Assembly: GCA_014871385.1 (NCBI GenBank) | Contig: CM026426.1 | Span: forward strand, 44,502,484-44,566,483 | Source: Ceratodon purpureus | Lineage: Eukaryota; Streptophyta; Bryopsida; Pseudoditrichales; Ditrichaceae | Direction: 5' to 3' | Length of the DNA stretch: 64,000 nucleotides | Shown here: piece by piece, positions 28,904 to 39,691 of the stretch | Position numbering within the stretch: position 1 is the first letter of the stretch | Layout: the number at the start of each line of letters is the position of its first letter | Notes under the pieces: generated by a model | Told to the model about the DNA's origin: nothing | Database searches by the model: none | The model's input: the letters and a program-made list of their open reading frames with translations, nothing else | Position numbers and translations under genes: made by a program

Positions 28904-29599
28904 CTATTCTACCGCATGGGTCAAGGAGACCATCCTCTCGCTTTCTTCGTTTGGTCCGTCAATACCTTCACTCTCTTGCTCGGCTGCGGAGCCCACTGCA
29001 ATGATAGTGGCGGTGACCTCGTTGTCGACATCTTTATTGAGGGCCTCGTCTAGCGCAAAAAAATGCTCCTTGACCGATTCCCTTGCTTTCGGGATGCCTG
29101 CATACTTGTCCTCTTCACACTCTGAGTCGTTATCTCTTCCCAATAGGCGACTGTGCCCGGCGTCCACCTTCATCATCCGTTCTTCTAGCGCCTTCTCTCC
29201 CGTGTACGTAGAGTCCACTCTGCCTGCCATCTCCATCGCTTCATCTCCGTCAGGCTCCTCCTGCTTGTCTATGTTAGCCTTGTCAGGCTCTGTCGTTGCT
29301 GCTTGGTGACTTGACGCAATTCTTTCACTGGTCTGCGTGGGCTGCACTATCTCCACAGGCTTCATGCTCCGCTTTTGCTTGGGCAGTAATGGGGCCGTGG
29401 GCTGTGGCTGAAGTACAACCCTCGCCATTGTGTCCTTCAATTTATTGAGCATGTCCTCCACCTTCTTCAACCTCTTATCTTGGAACACATACATGGATTC
29501 AAGTTGCTCCATCCTACTCACTTCACGAGTTTCTACCCTCACCTGCCTTGCGCGCATGCGTTCATCTGCCTCCTTTCGCTTCATTGCCTTCACCTCCAT
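28904..29599 (-). CDS. E-type element ORF: acidic coiled-coil protein (231 aa)
   Basis: The frame from 29599 begins with a highly charged helix (EADERMRARQVRVETREV) leading into a short coiled coil (KRLKKVEDMLNKLKDTM), then a Pro/Lys segment and a long acidic region. It stops at TAG 28906-28904. The same frame reads on coherently for about 40 more residues to near 28770, so this is probably one more nonsense-interrupted element gene. No domain is recognised. The layout (coiled coil plus charged tails) recalls the B-D proteins without their N-terminal domain, so it may be a 5'-truncated relative. Confidence 0.45.
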   Translation of the reverse strand: MEVKAMKRKEADERMRARQVRVETREVSRMEQLESMYVFQDKRLKKVEDMLNKLKDTMARVVLQPQPTAPLLPKQKRSMKPVEIVQPTQTSERIASSHQAATTEPDKANIDKQEEPDGDEAMEMAGRVDSTYTGEKALEERMMKVDAGHSRLLGRDNDSECEEDKYAGIPKARESVKEHFFALDEALNKDVDNEVTATIIAVGSAAEQESEGIDGPNEESERMVSLTHAVE

Positions 29600-29781
29600 A
29601 TTGACTTCTACGTCTGTTGCCTTCTACCCTAAACCTAATTTAATAGCCTGCATGATGAGTCCTACGATGAAACTGGTAATAGCAAGAATGTCACAAAGGC
29701 GCTGGACTATCCATGTGCGTAGGCAAGCAATTGCAGAATTGTTACATATCTAGATTGTCATGGAACCGGGTAAATGTGCGA

Positions 29782-29930
29782 AGTGTCGGTTTAGGCGTAC
29801 ATTCGTCAAAGGAAACGCATAGACAGATAAGAGGAAAAAGAAGGCAACGTCATCAAAAATGTGACAGCACAACTGTAGCACGACGTGGTATCTGTATTCC
29901 TCCGGAAGGCACTTAATTCACACTAAATTC
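29782..29930. repeat. GTGTCGGTTTAGGCG-headed repeat, copy 1
   Basis: It begins AGTGTCGGTTTAGGCG and contains ACGTCATC/AACGC words. Two further copies lie at 33780-33920 and 35019-35150. Confidence 0.5.
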
Positions 29931-29944
29931 CCTCCAAAGTAAAC

Positions 29945-30930
29945 CACTCCGTGTTCGTTCCCACAAAGACCTATAGTTTTCTTCCTTTTAGATCCTAACG
30001 GAAATCACAACCTGAGTCCAACCGTGTTCCGTATTACAACCGGTTGGTCGAATCCGGTAGTTTTTGCCTTGTTCCTATTTTCCGGCTTTTTAGACTAGTG
30101 GCCGGTTCCCACTGATCCGTCTATCCTTTCAAGTGGCTGGATTTTCCACCGTCCCGTGACTTAAAGTGGCTGGACACCCCACTGTTCCTATCTACCACCC
30201 GAGAAGTGGAGTAATAATCCTTCCGTATGGCTAGGGACCGGTCCGGATAACTACTCAGTGCCGGTTATGGATACGGAAATCATACTACAATGACATCACC
30301 TTACGGTTACACGGAATTCTACTATACTATCTCCCTTCCGGATTGGTTCGCAGCAGGACATCCGGCTTTTATCCCATCTACAGGAAGCGACCGGTCCGTT
30401 TCCGGATCCCGGTGTACACACGGCTCTCCGTGTCCTTGAGACTACCAGCCCTGCTGCAATACGTCTCTCCTTCCCTACCGACTCCTTCCGGGACTGGAAA
30501 CCGTCAACACTCGACGCTTGACACCTTCCCAGTCTCTCCGGGCGCTCTCCAGACCATCCTACTGTTCAACACTCCTCCGGAACACTACTGAAGACAATAG
30601 TACCACAAACCATACGGCAACGGACCCGTCAGCAGCCGGTTGACACAACAAATCCAAAAGTATATTCTCAATTGCAACAACAAAACGGCGTACAAAAACA
30701 AGGCCCCGGCCTTGGAAAAACGTCTAACTTAAATACTAAAACCTATCGGTTCCTAAAGCGACCAAGTGGCCCACCGAGATCCAGAAATTCCGGATCTTGG
30801 ATCCGGGAATCCCGGACCGGTGGCCGCCTTCTATTCCTAGTTACTGCCGTTATCTATCCGGATTGGCAGCCGGGTGCACTGGAGCCCCATCGCTAGTCGC
30901 TGCCATTTTATTCGGTCCCTATCCTAAACT
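29945..30930. other. element D 3' non-coding region
   Basis: No gene is supported. It carries about 25 CCGG copies and TTCCG words; open plus-strand frames are unsupported. Confidence 0.55.
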
Positions 30931-32796
30931 CTACTCCTTGTGTTTATCGAGCCGGGGACTGTGCCGGGTTCCGTCCAACCGTTCCTTCTTCTGTACCCGC
31001 TTCAGTTTCTTCAACGAGGGGCCTTCTTCCGGAGTCTCAGATGCCGACGGTTCACTGGACTTCCAGGATCGTTCTGCTTGAACCGCCGGGGATGGAGATC
31101 GTGCCGCCACCGGAACTGCGCTGAGATCCACCTGGAGCGTTTCCGGAGATCCCTGTACCGGCATAAAACCTTCCGGTGGTGGTCTCTGGTCCGGTCCCAA
31201 AGGGATATTTCCGGGGTTAACAGTCTCGACTCCAGCCAAATTGGGTAGGGTGTGCAGACTGCTCAAGGTATCCGGGATAGGATCCTCCAGCGGGTGTCCT
31301 ACCTCCTGTTGGGCTGACCGGATGGCCGACCGTATCGGAGAGGCTGGAGGCGGCACCGGCACCGGTTCCCTGGGTGGGGACGGTGGTCTGGGCTCCTCTC
31401 GATCTGCCGGTGGCCCTGATGACGGACCGGCCTCTACGGAACCGAGGATCTCCACCAGGTTATTCATCTGCGTCCAAGTGTCCTTCATCACCTGCGTCCG
31501 GTCGTGCATGAACTTTATAATCTTCTTCATAGTCGGATCCGGCTGACGGGTCAAGAAGGCTTGGTAAACGGCGCACTGATTTCCCACATCTACCGGAAGA
31601 GCTAAAGTGGCCTTGATCTCAGCGACCGACCGGATGGCCTCGACTGCCCGGTCACGGGCGTCACTGAAATCCTTCCGGGCATCAAGCACCTCCTGCTCGA
31701 GCTTCTGATTCCTCTCCCGGTACTTCGCTAGCCGGTCCATGTGCTTGTCCTGGAGACCGGCCAAGTCCCGGTGCTTGCGAAGAATACTCAGGCAATCCTC
31801 CAACCGGTCCGTCTCCGTAATGGACATCACCTCCCTAGCCAACCGGCCCTCCGCCTGCCTAGTCGACTGTAGGAACCGGGCATACGTCGACGCCTGCTCC
31901 GATAGGTTAACTAAGTCCTGGTACGGATCCCCGGTGTGCGCCGGTGGTCCGGTGGGCTGTTGGACCTCCGTGTTCAAGGTTCGCTTGGCCGGTGTGGGAG
32001 TCCGTGGTGATCCGGATGGCTGTCCCTTCTCCGGGCTGGGGCGGGGTCTCTTAGCCGGCGTGGGGGAGACCTCGATAACATCATCATCATCGTCCTGATC
32101 GGACACTTCTTCCGGTTCAGCGAACTGCTGATAGCTTATGATCTCATCGTACTCCCGGATCTCCTCAGGACTCAACAGCCCCTTGTGACGGTAGAGGTGA
32201 ATGAGGAAAGACGGAAGGCAGGTGGCCTGCTTCTTGGTCTTCCGGAGATTGGCTACCTGCCGGTCGATTATCGTCTTCATCATGACACCCCAGTCTACCG
32301 TGAATTCACCGATCATGGCCCCAATGAAAACGGACGCCCACTTGATGGTTATCCGTTTGGGCTTTTCCAGATGGAAAATAGGGTTCATAAACCCTACTAC
32401 TCTCCGGGCCTCCGGACTCGCGATGTCCTCCAGCTCCCATCCTTCTCTCGGATCTCCGGACCCCTTGAGATACCGGTGTACGAACTCCCGGGTCTCCGGT
32501 GTCGAGACCTCTCCAGAGTTCTTGAAACCATACGTATCCCTCCAGACTTGTGCAGTCCACTTATCCGGCTCTCCCCGGATGGTTCCTCGATTCTCGGGAT
32601 TCTTGACGAGGATCTCATGGGCCGGAAGGGCATGCTTCCAACCCCATGCCTTGTCCAGTAGGACCTCACAACCCATAGATTCTAAGGCGGTCCGGAGGAG
32701 CTCCCTCTCCCTCTCGTCTGCCGGCATCAACGGCATTACCCGTTGTACCCTGAACAACTGTCCTTCCGCCGCCGGTTCCTTCCCCTTTCTACCCAT
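30931..32796 (-). CDS. element D protein: conserved N-terminal domain, coiled coil, basic tail
   Basis: An intact ORF of 621 aa. Residues of about 30-215 carry the shared domain: MGCEVLLDKAWGW, RGEPDKWTAQVWRDTYGF, ARRVVGFMNPIFHLEKP and PSFLIHLYRHKGLLSPEE, each aligning with the element C protein. An acidic run (DQDDDDDVIEVSP) and a basic Pro-rich stretch follow. Residues of about 300-400 form a coiled coil (KYRERNQKLEQEVLDARKDF). A proline-rich region precedes the basic end SLKKLKRVQKKERLDG. There is no RT, integrase or nuclease signature. Its coding DNA holds about half of the element's CCGG sites. A dimeric DNA-binding role is inference. Confidence 0.75.
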   Translation of the reverse strand: MGRKGKEPAAEGQLFRVQRVMPLMPADERERELLRTALESMGCEVLLDKAWGWKHALPAHEILVKNPENRGTIRGEPDKWTAQVWRDTYGFKNSGEVSTPETREFVHRYLKGSGDPREGWELEDIASPEARRVVGFMNPIFHLEKPKRITIKWASVFIGAMIGEFTVDWGVMMKTIIDRQVANLRKTKKQATCLPSFLIHLYRHKGLLSPEEIREYDEIISYQQFAEPEEVSDQDDDDDVIEVSPTPAKRPRPSPEKGQPSGSPRTPTPAKRTLNTEVQQPTGPPAHTGDPYQDLVNLSEQASTYARFLQSTRQAEGRLAREVMSITETDRLEDCLSILRKHRDLAGLQDKHMDRLAKYRERNQKLEQEVLDARKDFSDARDRAVEAIRSVAEIKATLALPVDVGNQCAVYQAFLTRQPDPTMKKIIKFMHDRTQVMKDTWTQMNNLVEILGSVEAGPSSGPPADREEPRPPSPPREPVPVPPPASPIRSAIRSAQQEVGHPLEDPIPDTLSSLHTLPNLAGVETVNPGNIPLGPDQRPPPEGFMPVQGSPETLQVDLSAVPVAARSPSPAVQAERSWKSSEPSASETPEEGPSLKKLKRVQKKERLDGTRHSPRLDKHKE

Positions 32797-32997
32797 TCTG
32801 CTAAGTCCTCCTCTCCGTCACTCCGGTAACACCTGCACGCACGATCCTCACCACAATCTCTCGCCTAACGGAAACACTTCCGTCTCACCTTCTCTCTCCT
32901 ACCGTCCAACCCTAACTGCGCCCTCCGCCTTAGAACGCAAGGACCCGGCGTGCCACAAAATGACAAAGAGAAAGAAGGAGCACGGCTGTTCTTCCTC

Positions 32998-33005
32998 CTT
33001 TTATA
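32998..33005 (-). promoter_or_regulatory. TATA box for the element D gene
   Basis: On the minus strand the sequence reads TATAAAAG, about 200 bp upstream of the start at 32796. The spacing is similar to the TATA box of element B. Confidence 0.5.
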
Positions 33006-33779
33006 CCTGCCCTCACGCCCACCCGTTCGTAGCTCATCATGACGGACGGTCGTAGCCCTTCATCATTGGACGGTCGCGACCGGCGGCGTTTTAATGGTTG
33101 CAGCCATTCTCCCCGTGTGCGTTGTACCTTTTGGTGGTTATCCTTAAGTCTACCGCGTCAGGGTTCTGTCATACGGACTGTACCCCTCTCCTCCACCGCA
33201 GATGTCCGGATCTCACCCGGCTGACCTTCTGGTCTCTTATTTATTCGGCCAACCGTCTTAACCGGTTGTTTCACTTATTGGCTTAGTACTTCCGTATTTC
33301 TAACATAAAATTTTTAAATTTTTATCATTTTCCTACCGGAATTAGTATTCCGGTGTGTCAACCGTGGAAATCACTTTCCACAACAACATGAAATACGCAA
33401 TGCCACGTCAGGTCATGCACTCGATGTCATTAGAAACGTTGAATGACGATAGTAATAACGCAAAAAGGTGTCACTGGAGACGCGGGATACAGACTGAACT
33501 GTTCCTACTCTCGTGTACAGAAGATATTACTTCCCAGACCTTGTACATTGAAACTGAGCCAAACAGTAGGCAAGACAAACACTACATCGGACTTGTAAAG
33601 ACAACAAACATTGCAGTGCTACACTAATTAATCAGTGGATGACCAGATGAGACAAGGAAACTAATGAGAAAAATAAATTCCACAAAATATTCTAAGAAAT
33701 GCCAGTAGATAAACACAATCCAATTGTCTAAAAGACTCCTAAAATGACATACCTAGGTTGTGAGAGAACTCATTGTGGA

Positions 33780-33920
33780 AGTGTCGGTTTTGACCCACAA
33801 AGACGTCATAAGAAACGCAGAAGTGAGATGTTAAGAAACACATAGTGCCGTCATTAGACACGCAAAATCATGTCAAAAAAAACGTAAAGTTACGTCAATA
33901 GTGAGTCAGTGACTCCTGTG
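33780..33920. repeat. GTGTCGGTTT-headed repeat, copy 2
   Basis: A stretch of about 140 bp, roughly three-quarters identical by eye to 35019-35150 in the same orientation. Both contain CACATAGTGCCGTCATTAGA and an AGTGACTC end. The two copies bracket the coding relic at 33998-35003. Confidence 0.7.
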
Positions 33921-33997
33921 AAGTTCCAAAACCAAATAAGGCTTCAATTGTGACATGGCGTAAGTCTAGTTGTTTCAGGTGGACAGATTGGAGGAAC

Positions 33998-35003
33998 TTA
34001 CCAGTGATCCAATCGCTGTCGCATGCTGAGCCCATGAAGTGCTGGTCCTCTTAGGCCTCCCAGGCTATTGCTCAACATAAATTTTGACTTCTCTTGAAAC
34101 GCAAGTTCGTCCCTTAATTCCACCAACTTGTCCCAGTAGACTTCGCCTACGTCGGCTGCCCTCAAAAGTCGTCCCCACTCGCGAAATGAGGGACATCTTG
34201 GCCTGCCTGTGCTGTCCATGCCAACCGGGCTTTGCTGTCAGATCCAAGGCTCTCTCGAACTTGAGCAGTTCCTGTGCAACCATTGGAGAGTGATGCCCCA
34301 TTGGCAAGCCTTGTCTGTTCAACTTCATCTAAATGGGCACCCTGCCATCCTCCTCATCTTCGTCCTCGAACATGTCAACGTCATGATTTGTGTCCATGTC
34401 GTCATCATCGAAATCCTCCTCCATATCTTCATCCTCCTAGGAAGATCGTTGTCTTCAGGCTGTTGGCGATGGGAGGCAGACCCCGAGGTGATATGGCCCG
34501 TCCTCACCGTTGCTAGTTTAGGGCGAGAGGCAGATGATCGCCACCCTGCAGATGACAGGTCCGTGTCATTTTGATGGTGCCAACTCGGTGGATTTGAATC
34601 GTTGCTCACCTCAAAATGCGAATGTCTCTTTGGTGCAGCCGTGTTGTTGCAAACGCCCTCCGGTTGATCTCTTGCGGCTTGGCTTTGGAGACACGGCCTC
34701 GGTAGATTTCGTACGGGTCTGCATTCTGGGGGGCTTCCGACCGTCCTCTTCGACATCCACCCTGTGGCAATGCGCCTCGGCTGTGCAATCTTGCTTTTGC
34801 GGGTGGCACGGAACTTCCTCCCCTTCAGCTCTTCGCCCTCCATTGACTCCAAAGTGTAGGAAAGTGCTGCACGTATCGCCCTCAATGACAAGCAGTTTCC
34901 TCTTACTGTTGCCTTGCAGATCGCTGTCTCGAATGCGCAAAGAGCTCCTTAGTCTCCTTCCGTTTTTGCCAAAATAAAGATCAACGCAACAAGACATAGA
35001 CAC
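33998..35003 (-). pseudogene. E-type element ORF relic between direct repeats
   Basis: Read from 35003, a frame encodes a basic segment (NGRRLRSSLRIRDSDLQ, then PKPSRKRSTGGRLQQ), several stops, an acidic run near 34440-34330 (EDEDMEEDFDDDD), and then, after a frame change, a helical piece with WGRLLRAADVGEVYWDKL ending at 33998. At least one frameshift and several nonsense codons break it. The family is unknown. The flanking direct repeats suggest a short duplicated unit or a small LTR-like arrangement. Confidence 0.4.
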
Positions 35004-35018
35004 TTCCGTTAATGTTAA

Positions 35019-35150
35019 AGTGTCGGTTTAGGCGCAGAAAGATGTCATAGAAAACACAGAAGCAAGATGTTAAAGCAACACATAGTGCCGTCATTAGAGA
35101 CGCAAAATCGTGTTAAAAGAGACGCATAGTTATGTCACTAGTGACTCATG
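35019..35150. repeat. GTGTCGGTTT-headed repeat, copy 3
   Basis: Direct repeat of 33780-33920; begins AGTGTCGGTTTAGGCG like copy 1 at 29782. Confidence 0.7.
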
Positions 35151-36285
35151 TCAATTTACTCCACCAAATAAGGCATCCAAATGAGCCACTACTTTAACCA
35201 GCCTCAAAGTTGCAATGTACAACAATATTCAAAAGCACAGATAGCAAATGCCAATCATCTATTGACTTTTTTAATAACAACTGGGTCACACATGTCCAAG
35301 TAATCAACCTAAGAGGATTAAAACTGAACAATTAACACCACCTATAACGCACCACATGTCCTCATACTCTGAAACAAAACATTTCTCCGTTTGGATTATC
35401 TACAAGCTTGAATAAACGCACCTAGGGATTACTGCGTCCCATCGAAGACCAGAAGTTCACCCAACCCACCCTAATAGAAACAAAATACATGAAAAACCGA
35501 ACCAAAGACCCCAGAATAGACACCCACCTACACCACCAAATGATTAAAATCGACTTCAGAGGTGTCAAACTCGTTGCTGAGGCTCACACAACACACATCA
35601 AAGCAATTAGCAACCACAACATCAGAAGCACTAATCTACACAACATAATGAACCCTAACTTAGATAGAATGAATTAAACTGCTTACATGGGGTATGTGCA
35701 AAACCGATGAAACTCAAGCAAGATATCAATTTGGCTGATGGTTCATTACAAACCGATTTTGTGGCATTATGCAAATTAGAACGCTGTTCGAGTGAAGAGG
35801 AATCGAATTCTAGAAAATGCAGAATATCACAGGTGCGCTCATTTTATTAGAACAGTGACTGGATTACATAGAATTAGAAATAATGAATTTGTCTAATAAC
35901 GTAATCTAGTCTAGACACCCTAAACCTGAAAACATGTATGACATGTATTCTGCAATTAAACTTTACTGACACCAAAGCCGTCCACCTAACTCTTGGCGGT
36001 GGCAATGCCAGCTATGGCTAATTTCTGTGAACCCTAAATTCCTTCTGTAATTGGTCGACGGGTGTTAGGTCTGTTCTACTATCAGCATGTAGTACTGCTG
36101 CTCCACTCTAGTCCCATTTCTATTCCATTTGATCTAGCCACGAACACATTCTCTTGAACACAGAGGTCTAGGGCAAGAGAACTTACAGCATAAGAGCGGC
36201 TTAATGCTGTACTGTGCGTCTCGTCCGCATGGTAGGAGTCCGTGAGAGACTGTCTAGCGCTCGAGGTGCGCCTCGGCTGGAAGTC
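35151..36285. other. non-coding, no feature recognised
   Basis: AT-rich with short unsupported frames only (one of about 60 codons at 35489). Motif E is nearly absent, so this may be unrelated host DNA between element fragments. Confidence 0.5.
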
Positions 36286-36504
36286 CTATTCCTCAGAACC
36301 AGGGCGCCCTCCTCGGAGATCTAATGCGACGGTGGGAGGAGCAGAAGAATTCACTGAAGAACTCGCACACAGGAGAAACAAGGCGGCTGCGAGTTCTGGA
36401 TCAAAACTTGCTTCCCTTGCTTGATTCCTCACCTCCCTCTTGTTCGCTTCTACAATTGCATCACGCATCAGCTCGTACGCTAGAGTGATGGTAGCCGCGT
36501 CCAT
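36286..36504 (-). CDS. hypothetical small ORF (72 aa)
   Basis: From the ATG at 36504, the frame gives MDAATITLAYELMRDAIVEA followed by a charged helix and an Ala/Leu/Ser-rich part, ending at 36286. The composition is protein-like and amphipathic, but no family is recognised. It may be a first exon, because downstream minus-strand sequence stays partly open after the stop. Confidence 0.25.
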   Translation of the reverse strand: MDAATITLAYELMRDAIVEANKREVRNQAREASFDPELAAALFLLCASSSVNSSAPPTVALDLRGGRPGSEE

Positions 36505-37075
36505 ATCTAACCATAATGAAAGGATAATGATCATGCCTTAATTTGCTCCGAGTAGGTGACCCAAGAAAGACTGCGCCAATTAATTCACCCAGCGGTTATC
36601 AGGTACATGTACTCTAAAACTGCGGAATGCTTGAGAAGTAAGAAATTAATGCAGAACAGTATCAGTGAATGTCATGCGTATCATCGCAAAGCGTCACTAG
36701 AAACGCGATGATCCGTCAAGTAAAAGTTTTGAGTCCGTTCTTCAAAACGTGTTTAAACGTTACGTAACGTCATCTGTAACGCAACTTGTGTCAAGCAGAA
36801 CGTTCACTGACATGGTCTAGCTATCAGCCTATATTCAAACGGTAATGCAGGAGCATAAGTTCTTTGAAGATGCTTTTGAAGTTTACGTGAAAAGTGTACA
36901 AGAATTTAAGTATCCTACTCTTTGCCTTATCAGATCTATGTAACTGTATAAGAGTTGCTAAGGAGGGAAGAAATTAGAACGTGCATGATATGTATTTGAG
37001 CAGACACTGAAAGAGGTGAAAATCTTAATTTCTCAAGGAATGCTCCACGATATGCTGCTGATCTTGTGTCATTTT

Positions 37076-37210
37076 TTACGTGATACAATGTGATCTACTG
37101 TAATATGTAACGTGATGTACTGTCACTTGCGACGTGATGTAATGTCCACTCTGACGTGACTTAATGTCAACTGTGAGGACATGTAACGTGATCTACTGTC
37201 GCTTTTGATT
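37076..37210 (+). repeat. imperfect tandem repeat ACGTGATNTACTGTC
   Basis: Five or six units of about 22-24 bp: ACGTGAT followed by a TAATGTC/TACTGTC word, then variable bases. The unit ends in the GTC that starts motif E, so this looks like a local tandem expansion of E-type motifs. Confidence 0.6.
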
Positions 37211-39691
37211 GAGAGGTGTTTGACGTTGGCCGGTATTTGCTGTGTGGATGAAACTTCTGCTTTTCAGATCTCGCCGACATGATTTGAATCAGTAAATTAA
37301 TAAAGCGATTTAAACTCTTAGAGTAGATAACTCAAAGATGGAAGTACATATTGAAGTATCCCAATGTTTGCCTTCTGTGGTCTATGTATAAGATCAGGTC
37401 CTGGGTCGCTATGGAGGGGAAGAAATTAAAACATGCACGGCATTAACTTGAGCAAGCTTCGAAAGAGGTGAGAATTATCATTTTTCAAGGATTGCTTGCA
37501 ATTGTTCCAAACATGTACTTCATACGTCTCTCAATCTCTGTTCTTCTAAGAGATTTGTGTTATAAATTATGGTTCTAGACACTCTTCATGGGATGCCCTT
37601 TCTAACGTAATACAGCTGTTAATCGCATGTCATCTTAAACGTGACATACAGTCAACGTGGTCCATTGTCATGCAAGTCGTTCCATGAGCATGATTCATAC
37701 GCAAAATGACGTCGTTGCATCGCAAAGTGCATCACGAGCAAAGAAGGTGAATTAATAATACAAGATGAAGATGCAAAAACTTAGCCTCTGCGGAACTCAT
37801 ATTAAATCGGAAGTCTGTGACATAGAAGAGTGACACCGTGATATATCTGTCTATGCCTAAGTTACTTAGTTGTACATAGCAAATCCCAGAACGTCAATAT
37901 CTTGGATTCAGATGAAGTGGAAAACCGTTTTTGTGCCCAAAAAAACTAACACCAAGGTATGATCCTCTGTACTGTATCAGATCGTGTTCACCTCGCAACC
38001 AACATCTAGTTTAGTGGGGTACATGATCCTTGGCTGGCACTCACAAAAACATCAGACGGTGCGTCCAAGTGAGTCTGTATTATGGAAGACTTGTCCGAGG
38101 TTCTGTATGAGTAAGATTAGGAACAAGAGTCTCCGGTGTCTTCCGTGACATCCTCCACAGTGTCATTGTCGACGAGAATCAGATGCGCGGGAGATGATCA
38201 GCGGATGGTCTTGGCGTCATGATGAAGACGTAAGAAGTCGGCGAAATGGATGCCGGATGCGTTTCCCAGTGAAAGCACCTCCTGGTAACAAGAATCACTC
38301 CAACAGAACTTGTTAGAAATTGAACAAACATTGCAAGGGATGGGACATTCGGAAGCTTAACACCATGTGTCTGTTTTCTCAGGTGCACCTCGGCCAACCA
38401 ACTAAAAATAACGTGTTTGTCCATGTCCACTTGAAGACCACGACCCGTACCTCGGAGCAGCGAGAAGATAACGGCAACAGTGTCTTAGAAACACAAACAG
38501 ACTCTCTTGTGACTGAAGAAGGGAGGAAGCACGTGCTCTCCAAATCACCGATCATAAGTAAGACCCTTTCACAATAAGAAGTGGAAGGAAAGGGATGTCG
38601 CGGTCAGTCACAATACTGAAAAAGGAACCTTCATAGAGAACCTACGGGTTTTATCATCAGAATTTGTTCAAGTGGGGCAGATCTCTCACCTGCGTAAAAA
38701 TATTGCTGCATGCGTCGAAGGTGATTGAATTGGAAGTTTAGGAGACACAACAAAAAGCACTACTCTCTAGTGATGCATACTGAACTAGCTTCTAAAGCTG
38801 TACAAGGCACTGATAATTGATCAAAATCTAAACATACATGCACTCTAGTAACATGGTAGCAAGTACCATGTATACATGCAATCTATTCACTTGATTCCAG
38901 ATATTGTTCGTACATAGACTTTGTATGATCACACAGCTGTAAGCACGTGTGAAATGTGCAGTCCTCATATCTCAATCACCCTAGAGTAGTATTATAGATC
39001 TGTGTGACTGTTTTGACTACGGTTAAATATCTGGGATGGAGACCAGAAGAGGAAGAGGAGGACGACTCAAGGACGGAAGACCCCCCGTGGTGTGACTCGA
39101 AGCCACTTGAGACAATCTCACTTTGCTATTGTTGGCCTTTCCTGCATTGTCGTCACTGTTAGTGCAACATAACATCATCTATTGTCCTAGGTGACGCAAT
39201 TCTACGCACTGTACCGTCATTATTGACGTGATAGAACATGATCGACTGTCATGCATAATGCGACGTAACGTTATAGTTAACGCGATAAAACAGAAAAATG
39301 CCACTTTGCTTATCTCCAGATTTTCTACTGAGTGGACTAGCGTGGTAGCAATGGTTGAACAAGTCTGAATGCATGCAATAAACCTAGAAGCTATCTTTGT
39401 CATCTTAATTGTTTTTCAAAATGTTATTGCTTTGAATTACGGTTTCCTACATTGGAACATAGTTTGTTTTGAAAACAGGGATTTGGATCACTGAAATTGC
39501 ATTTTTGGAGACGCACCTTAACCCGGACTCGCTATCTCCAGGTAGCAACCCCACTTTCCACTTGCTTTATCAAATATTCGATGAACATGTAACCAATATT
39601 ACTTTATGTCATTGCTTTGGTTTTATGATCTGACTACGCCATACAACCATCATTATTTTGCATCATTGGAAACGCATTCTAACAGAATGTA
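37211..39691. other. non-coding, scattered E-type motifs
   Basis: No gene is supported. Motif words recur at 37628 (GTCATCTTAAACGTGAC), 37711 and 39211-39290. A short frame at 38320-38577 shows no recognisable family. Confidence 0.45.

Larger units (their letters stand above)
27530..29930. mobile_element. E-type element segment between C and D
   Basis: Recurrent GACGT/GCGT...ACGC words from 27540 to 28750 (for example GTCACTGGAAAC at 28726) mark it as the same sequence type as 22.93-23.40 and 33.35-41 kb. It contains the coiled-coil ORF 28904-29599 and a copy (29782 onward) of the GTGTCGGTTTAGGCG-headed repeat found again at 33780 and 35019. Confidence 0.45.
29945..33345 (-). mobile_element. 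element D: CCGG-saturated single-ORF element
   Basis: A sharply bounded block with about 83 CCGG sites, set in E-type sequence that has few. It has about 1 kb of 3' non-coding sequence, the 621-aa ORF, and about 0.55 kb of leader with a TATA box. Its left end shares GTTCGTTCCCACAAAG with the end of element C. No LTRs, inverted ends or target duplication were identified, so the mode of movement is unknown. Confidence 0.55.
29945..33345. repeat. dispersed CCGG motif (TCCGG/ACCGG) in element D
   Basis: Counting line by line I find about 83 CCGG tetranucleotides in 3.4 kb, against about 13 expected at even base use. They run evenly through the 3' region (for example 30360-30410, four copies), the ORF, and the leader up to 33350. 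Most read TCCGG or ACCGG. CCGG is self-complementary and contains both a CG and a CHG methylation site. Confidence 0.85.

Noticed and set aside
31241..33055. Plus-strand open frames opposite the element D gene
   Set aside because: They are explained by the high GC and CCGG content of the minus-strand ORF.
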